Of a stretch of DNA of 64,000 bases, positions 57,874-64,000 are shown piece after piece; position 1 is the stretch's first letter, and every line of letters starts with the position of its first letter. A program made the translations under genes and the position numbers. The stretch comes from Akanthomyces muscarius (taxonomy: Eukaryota > Ascomycota > Sordariomycetes > Hypocreales > Cordycipitaceae). The notes beneath the pieces were generated by a model. It searched no databases. It saw nothing but the letters and a program-made list of their open reading frames with translations, and was not told where the DNA came from. The DNA is taken from positions 3,534,001 to 3,598,000 of the forward strand of contig NC_079242.1 of NCBI RefSeq assembly GCF_028009165.1, in the 5' to 3' direction.

Positions 57874-58423
57874 ATAATTGCTATGGGTTTATCCTTCCTT
57901 GTTTTCTTCTTTATGCTTCGTTTGCCATTTTTTTTGTTTTCTCTGGGAGGCTTTTTATACTGGCAGTTACAAATGGGCATCGCTGGCATCTACTCTACAT
58001 TTTTCTTTTTATTTCGACGTTTTTGCTACTGGGAAGAAATGCATTCCGATTGGGGGTGAGGGTACAACTGGTATTATATGGATTGGCAAGGGTTTTTTCT
58101 TTCGGTTGTTTTTGTTCTGCGGCAAGCTACGACATACATACATTCGCTCCCGGATTTTATGCATGGTCTGGGGAAGGTGGGAAAGGAGATCAGCCGACAC
58201 TTGGTACTTTGATACCGGGTGGAAATATTGGGATTTGGAGAGGCGGCAAACGACATCGATCGATATTTGGTACTATGATATTGGGTGAACATTTTTAGCT
58301 TACAAAGACCTGCTGGAGAAACAGCACACAAATCAAGCACGGCACAGTCTATCAGGAACTCGTCAAGAATTAAATAAGATTTGTTCATTTGTGCACACGA
58401 ATTTACGGCATGCGTGGTATATA
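57874..58423. other. Convergent 3' spacer between Rec8 and Mrs6
   Basis: Contains an imperfect duplication: TTTGATACCGGGTGGAAATATTGG near 58208 and TACTATGATATTGGGTGAACAT near 58269 share a GACACTTGGTA/GATATTTGGTA lead. No gene recognised. Confidence 0.45.
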
Positions 58424-60216
58424 CTAAGCGTCAAATACGTCGTCATCATCTACAACTTCGCGGTCCTCAAATACAAGGTACTCGGCGTCGGCTTGCTCAC
58501 CAGTCTGGCCAGTAAAATTTTCCCAGGCCTGCCGCACAGGCTGCAGCATGTCGTCGCGAAACGCCAAGTCCAGTACAGGGGCGCCAAACGTTACAATGCT
58601 ATCGTCGGCGTTCAAAGAGGGCAATCTCGCGCCTCTTTGCTCGTACTGGAGCCTAAAAACAACTTCGGGAGGTTCTAGGTTCCCGGAGGCCGCTTGCAGA
58701 AGAGACGATAGTGCCGTGTCCAAGAGAGCCCTGGACGATGGTGTCGAAATGGTGCTCAAGTAGACAATGCCTGATAGCAGATGCGGTTAGCAAATGTGCC
58801 CATTCCAAATGAATGCAAAAGAAGTGGAGTTGAGTAGTGTCAATCAGGTTGTCAGAAGATTGATCGTCATTGTAATTCAGACAATGTAGATAAGTATTCG
58901 TATTCGTAGGTTCATCCGGACACTGAGGAATTTGCGAGGGCAAAAGAGGAGAAAAGAAGACAACTTACATTGACCAACGGGACATTCCCCCGTGTCGCTC
59001 GAGTGTACCATGGCGTATATGGGATACTGTGACATATGCCCGTTGCCACCAGCCACCAAGCCGGCTGGGAATGCCACGACGATGGCAGAAGGGGTTGGAG
59101 ACCCCTCCACCACCGTTTCAAACAAGTTCGGTAGAGCAGTACCAATCACAGCCGTGGTTCGCGCCAGACTCACTCCATCTGCAGGGCTGGTTTCTGAGCC
59201 ACGGAACAGTGTCTTGGCTCTTACCACCATGTCGTTGGAAAGAGAAATGTCCAGCTTGACCGCCTCGTCCGAGCGCTTCGCCACTTGTGTGATGCCGGTG
59301 CCGAGCATGTACACAGCGCCGCCGACGGCAGCAGCACGACACCCAACCTGGCATACCTCGGACAAGCCGCCCCATTTCGGGTAGACGGCCGCGAAGCCAG
59401 CACCGAAAACGCCCATGGAGCCCAAGTGGCGGCTGATAACGGCCAGCCCATTCTCGACCGAGATGTTTCCATCCAGGCTGAGGGTCAGGGTGATGATGTA
59501 AGACTGTAGCATAGTATCAAGCTTGAATTCGGAGCTTAGAAACTCGGCGAGCGGCTTGTCAGCGTGGGGCTTCCAAACCTCAGCCTGCGACTCAGACTCG
59601 AAGTCGAACACAAACTTGAGAAACTTCATCAGCGACCGCTTGGCTCGGACCGGTATTGCCGTACTCAAGAAGACATCTTCTCTCGTGGACGGAATGCGAG
59701 CGAGTGTGGGCGTGGTCGCGTCTTCTGTTTCGGCCTGGAAGATGAAGAACGACCCGACGGCCTGAAACTCAATCTGCCGAAAGGCCTTGGAGGAGACGAG
59801 CTTGTTGAGGAGCTCGGACCGGGCGTGGATGAGCTGCGGCGCGAGGGCCAAGCTGTAGCCACGCGGCGACGGTGGGCCGTCCGCCGTGGTCACCTTGGCG
59901 GCGCGAAAGATTCCCGGCGCGTCGGGCGATGCATGCTTCTGGGCCCAGGCGTCGGCTTCCTGGAGGCTAAAAGCAGCTTCGTGTTCTCCGTAGTAGCTTT
60001 CGGGGTCGACGTGGAGGATGTTCTTGCCTGATCGCGAGAGAGCCCTTTTTTGTTCCAACACGGGGTCAGTCAGAAAATTTCAGGGTTCTCTTTTTTGGTA
60101 GACATCTGAGCGCCTTTTTTTTCCGATGGAATCCAAGCTTACAGGGCAAAGAGAGACTGCTGCAGTCCCGTGCCGCTGATAACTACATCCCAATCAGTGT
60201 CTGAGAGGGATTCCAT
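58424..60216 (-). CDS. MRS6: Rab escort protein (Mrs6/REP)
   Basis: This presents Rab GTPases to geranylgeranyltransferase II so that they become prenylated. Exons: 60143-60216, 58979 region ending at 58969-60044, and 58424-58770; 498 residues; both junctions keep frame. The N-terminus has the GDI/REP dinucleotide-like start (DWDVVISGTGLQQSLFALALSRSGKNILHVDPESYYG). KFLKFVFDF, LDTMLQSYI and GLAVISRHLGSMGVFG follow, and then the GCRAAAVGGAVYML segment matching the GDI family's second conserved block. The acidic C-terminal end (EDREVVDDDDVFDA) is REP-like. It is shorter than yeast Mrs6 (603 residues) because the insertion after the first block is small. Confidence 0.9.
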
Positions 60217-60718
60217 GCTTGCGCAGGCCAAGCTGTGATGAAACGAGGTGGAAGAAGGAAGAGAGAAGGAAGAGAAGAAAATTGGCTTGAAATTCTGCGG
60301 TACGAGGGCAGTCTAGTGAAGTGGGGGTGCTGCCTCAGGCGGTGTCTCCAGCTCCCCTGCAACGCCCACAAAGTTTGTCGCTGCTGTGGGAACTCGGTCT
60401 CGTTTTTCTCTTCTTCTCTATCCGCTCGCCTCAAATTATCCTCCGCGGCGTCTTTGGCCTCTGGCCCGTGGCGCTGCGATTTTATTTGAACTGAGTGGTA
60501 GAGCAAGCCGTCGGCCGGTATCTACTGCCCTAGAATAAAGTCTGAAAGGGTGGTTCGAATGGTTGATACATTTTTACTACACACAATTATCATGAGTGTT
60601 TTGCCGGGGCAGTACAACCCGGCACATGATTGCAACTTCTACCAAAGCAAAGCTCACGAACTCTCCAACTTGCGATGGCGTGCCAATCGGGTATCATGCT
60701 AGTTTTATTGATGCTATG
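60217..60718. other. Divergent or tandem spacer upstream of Mrs6
   Basis: Promoter of Mrs6 and 3' flank of Rrp43, both on the minus strand. No gene seen. Confidence 0.45.
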
Positions 60719-61732
60719 CTACACTGCCATAACATCGGCAAATCCCTTCCACCGCTTCTCGACAAAGCCAAGTAGCTGTTTGGACCGTAGATGCTTCGGC
60801 GTCAGCACGGTGCCGCCGTGTTTCGAAATGGACAGTATGGCCGTAGTCCCCCCCGTGCAGTCTGCCACTACCGTAAGGCTCTCGTCGCAGAGCGACTCCT
60901 CCAACGTATCAGGGTCGACCAGCACCCAGTACTTGCCCTCGGTCGGGCGGTCTGTTTCCTTGCCGGTGAAGACGGCCGCCGTGCAGGCAATGGGGAAGCC
61001 ATTGATTGAGAGCGGCTTGGGGTTCTTTCGGGAGCAGACGACTAGTTCCCTGTCCGGATCGTAGCGAGCTTGCGGCAGCTTTGTATCGCGCAGAGCAGCT
61101 AGCGTAGCAGCCCACGCGGCGTCAAACTGGTTTCCGTCCAGCGAGATGAAGAAAATATCAATGTAGAGCACCCAGTAGGCAATGACCTGGCGCTCATCGC
61201 CAAATTGATCATCGTTTTCGCCATCCGCGTCCTTCATCTCCTCGTCATCAGCCGTTGTCGGGTCTGCCGTTTGTGTATGCCATATGCGAAAGTCGGACGC
61301 ATCGAGGAGCTTGGAGCTGTGAAGTAACGAGTAGACTCTTGTGCTGAGAGTCTGAGCCAGCGTCGAAGGCGGGCCACCAGGCAGGTTTTGAGGAGAGGAA
61401 CCGGTCGCTAGTTCAATATTGGGGACGAGCAAGTCGTAGTCGCGCAGCTCGGACTCGGTATTGGAGGCGCGGTAGTTGGGAATATTGGTCGTCAAGATGG
61501 ATTCGGCGCGGACGCCACAGATGGCTGTCGTGTCGCCAATTCTCACCAGAGAGCTGCCATGAGCATGCGAAAGCGATGATAGATTGACTTCAGGCATGCG
61601 GGCTTCGTCTGGGGCGCGGCCATTGCTTCGCGCCGGTGGAACGTCTTCGTTGGAGGGCTCGAGGTTGGCGAGTAGATATGGGTGCGGCGAAAGCTTCGCA
61701 AAGGTGGCGCGGGACAGGCCAGCCTCGGCCAT
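60719..61732 (-). CDS. RRP43: Exosome core subunit Rrp43 (RNase PH-like)
   Basis: A ring subunit of the RNA exosome that acts in 3' processing and decay of RNA in nucleus and cytoplasm. A single exon of 337 residues starting MAEAGLSRATFAKLSPHPYLL. The frame is open upstream to 62008, but the family start fits 61732. RNase PH features: LVRIGDTTAICGVRAE, a long acidic insertion (MKDADGENDDQFGDE), YWVLYIDIFFISLDGNQFDAAWAATLAAL, and VLVDPDTLEESLCDESLTVVAD near the C-terminus. The eukaryotic ring is catalytically inactive, so it is structural. Confidence 0.92.
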   Translation of the reverse strand: MAEAGLSRATFAKLSPHPYLLANLEPSNEDVPPARSNGRAPDEARMPEVNLSSLSHAHGSSLVRIGDTTAICGVRAESILTTNIPNYRASNTESELRDYDLLVPNIELATGSSPQNLPGGPPSTLAQTLSTRVYSLLHSSKLLDASDFRIWHTQTADPTTADDEEMKDADGENDDQFGDERQVIAYWVLYIDIFFISLDGNQFDAAWAATLAALRDTKLPQARYDPDRELVVCSRKNPKPLSINGFPIACTAAVFTGKETDRPTEGKYWVLVDPDTLEESLCDESLTVVADCTGGTTAILSISKHGGTVLTPKHLRSKQLLGFVEKRWKGFADVMAV

Positions 61733-64000
61733 GGTTGTTATTGTGATTTGGGTGTGAAGTTGATCTTGGGAAACGATATGGAATACAGGCAGTCCTGAAG
61801 CTAAGGCGTAGCGTAGCGCAGAAGGATGATTATGCCGTTTGAAAATTGGGCAAGCTTCTTTTCTGTAGAAAACTCGACTGTCGCCGGTTCGCCTGGGTGG
61901 GCTAGGTGGGGCCATGGTAGATGGACCCGATGCCCGCGCCAGTGAAGCGCAACCGTAGATGATTATTCTCAGTGTGTCTGCAAGTGAAGAATTATGAAGA
62001 ATACTCATTGAGGTCTGAACTGAACGCTGAATTATCGAGGGCCTGACTTGATGAAATAAACCACCATATCATTCTTGACGGGCTCAACCAGTGCAAGGCT
62101 AGATCCGCTGCAGGCGAGAAGCAACAGGAAAAGCCAGACCGTATCCGTACTCATCATTTCCAAAGTATGATCCGGGGTAAATTAGAAAGATCAAATAACA
62201 TGCACTTTTTTCTTCTTCTGGTGCTGACATCTTTCGGATTAATTGACCATCGCGAAGTTGGGCACCTGGCTACACAATCGTGGAAGATGTGCGCCCCAAC
62301 TGAAGACATCACTGGGTGTGTTGGGCGACCATGTTAGAATAAAGTCCTTTTAAAGGAAAGCTTTGTTACATTTTTTTTTGTTTGTTTGTGTCGTTGCCAA
62401 TGGTAAACGATCCGAGGACATCCTGACTATCAGCTAGCTGATACGTGAACAATGCTAGCTCCTAGTTGTGAGACCTTGGACAAGGCTTAATACGCATGAG
62501 TTGTGCATGTGCACAAACCGCCATGCACAAACCGACCGAGGTCCTGAACTAGAAAACCTTCAAAGCAAGATCCTAGTGGCAAACAGTCAATAATGCAGAT
62601 ATTTTCAATATCTTTGGTAAGTCGGAAGCTTCCAGCGAGGCCGCCCCCGCGTCTCGCGCCGTTTGCAGGCTCAAAAGCCAGGCGATGCTGCATGACGCCA
62701 CCAATGCGACGCTGTGTTGGTTACGCAACAAGAAAGACCCAAAGTGACAGCTTTCATTCTTGAGTTTCGACGCCACTTGTATCCATCTATTGATCATCAT
62801 TACTCTGTGCAGGCTACGAGAGGATATTACCTCCAGGTTCCCCTCTCGCACTGGTGGGCGTGTGGCTCGCTGGTTGGCTGGCATCTGGGTTGGCATGATC
62901 CTGGCCGCCTCTGACGAATCACAGCTCGCCTATAGCCGCCCGTTTCTTTAGCTCCCGCCACCCCCAATTTTGTGAGTCTCTTCTCCAAGCTTCATCTCCA
63001 TACCTGCCTCTAGGGGTCGTCCGTTTACACCACGACATGGCTCAAAAGTTCGCATCACCCAGCCTTGCCGGCTGGCTTCGAGCGCGGCTTCGCTGCGAGC
63101 CGACATCATGGATAATATTACTCCACTTGGATAAATGAATTGGCCTTCGCACCCGTCTCGCTGAGCACTCACATCAGGCGCTGTTTGTTGGGTCGGACAT
63201 GCTTCTTGTGGCACGTAATGCTAACAGAACAAGCAAAAAAGCATGGGCTTGTCGTTTGGCGAGACTATACTTTTCTTTTTCCCAAGGCGAGATTATAGGA
63301 TACTGTTCATCAGATACACGACATATCCTGGCCCCGGGATCGATCCAGCGCCGCTAGTCAAGCAAAACAATCGACTCAACGCTCTGCAAGTCAACAACGC
63401 CTCTACCGCAGAGAGAGGGTATACTCAGTATGGGGCTTCACACCATTACCCGTTGGCTACTGCTGCACATGCAAGCCTCATCACCTTTTCGCCCCGCGGA
63501 GTGTACCATTCACCGTGCCGCACCGCTACTCTGTGTGATGATCACTTCGCTCGGCCCCTGCAAAGCCGCTGGAACCCTGCGAGTCGTCCAGGCTAGCACC
63601 ACCACCCACCACGTTAGCCCCCCTCGTCGCAGCCAATCTCGACGAGCTCCCAGCCGCTGACCTGTCTCGGCCAGTTGGCCATGCATGTCCGACCGTTCTC
63701 GACGGAGCCATTCATGTCCCTCCCCGGCCCCTCGTCACATTTGGCCTCAGCATGTCCAACCTGACGTCTTGGCAGCATCCGGCTTAGTCGCCCCCAGTGA
63801 AATCCTCATTGGCATCCGATCTAGCTCCTCCATTATGCCCGCTGAATCCGCTCTGCGGCATGTCTCTGAGGGGTGCATCTTGCGCCCAGCCCAGCCTTGA
63901 GGCCTGAGCTTTCATATATTCTTCGCCTAGCCACGCCTTGCTCACCGCAGCTAGCTCTTCCTTTTTATTTCCAGTGTCAACGCATTCTCCCTGCCCGTAC
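61733..64000. other. Terminal spacer, no supported gene
   Basis: 2.3 kb to the window edge. Short frames at 62487-62951 and 63243-63900 lack domain or splice support. The pyrimidine-rich last 100 bases may be the leader of a plus-strand gene starting beyond the window. Confidence 0.45.

Overview
The window is nuclear DNA of a filamentous ascomycete (Pezizomycotina, most likely Sordariomycetes and probably Hypocreales; inferred from gene content and style, not from a database match). Its genes carry short introns of about 45-80 nt with GTAAGT-like donors and CTAAC/CTGAC branch points. There are no bacterial-type operons. Splice models below were assembled by hand from splice signals and reading-frame continuity, so exact ends are predictions.

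Housekeeping and conserved genes: an Uls1-like SNF2/RING helicase with a SUMO-interacting motif (860-4684 +), Mediator Med17 (5047-7083 -), a flavin L-amino-acid-oxidase-like enzyme (8967-10832 -), a small secreted protein (12748-13571 -), an unknown protein (14321-14938 +), 6-phosphofructokinase (16606-18960 +), a DUF8035-type protein (27270-29017 +), a PD-(D/E)XK-like fungal protein (29315-32684 -), an RCC1/Ran-GEF (34056-35848 +), importin beta-1 Kap95 (44569-47564 +), a Zn2Cys6 regulator (48713-51475 -), a PLP aminotransferase (53137-54699 -), meiotic cohesin Rec8 (55595-57873 +), Rab escort protein Mrs6 (58424-60216 -) and exosome subunit Rrp43 (60719-61732 -).

The outstanding region is 19373-26903, between phosphofructokinase and the DUF8035 gene. 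It is a complete 7.5-kb Mutator-like (MULE) DNA transposon. It has imperfect terminal inverted repeats of about 60 bp and a perfect 9-bp target-site duplication. It encodes a transposase of about 1060 residues (11 exons, minus strand) and two paralogous CCHH-motif proteins with basic tails (236 residues in 14 exons; 264 residues in 6 exons; plus strand). The whole element is filled with the 8-bp palindrome GCATATGC: about 45 exact copies plus many one-base variants, roughly one per 100 bp in the left part. I found no exact copy elsewhere in the window. In the GC-rich 14-exon gene every intron holds exactly one copy and no exon holds any. In the AT-richer genes copies also lie in exons. The palindrome often overlaps the intron branch point. 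The closest known analogy is the plant VANDAL MULEs, whose accessory protein VANC recognises short motifs repeated along the element and counteracts silencing. I infer a similar, apparently independent, self-marking system here.

A second novelty is a dispersed tandem family of five small cysteine-rich proteins (37202-42883 +), all starting Met-Cys and sharing a PCxxC...W...G...W signature. They lie in an otherwise gene-poor accessory stretch. Long spacers at 7.1-9, 10.8-12.7, 40.2-41.6, 51.5-53.1 and 61.7-64 kb show no gene I can support.
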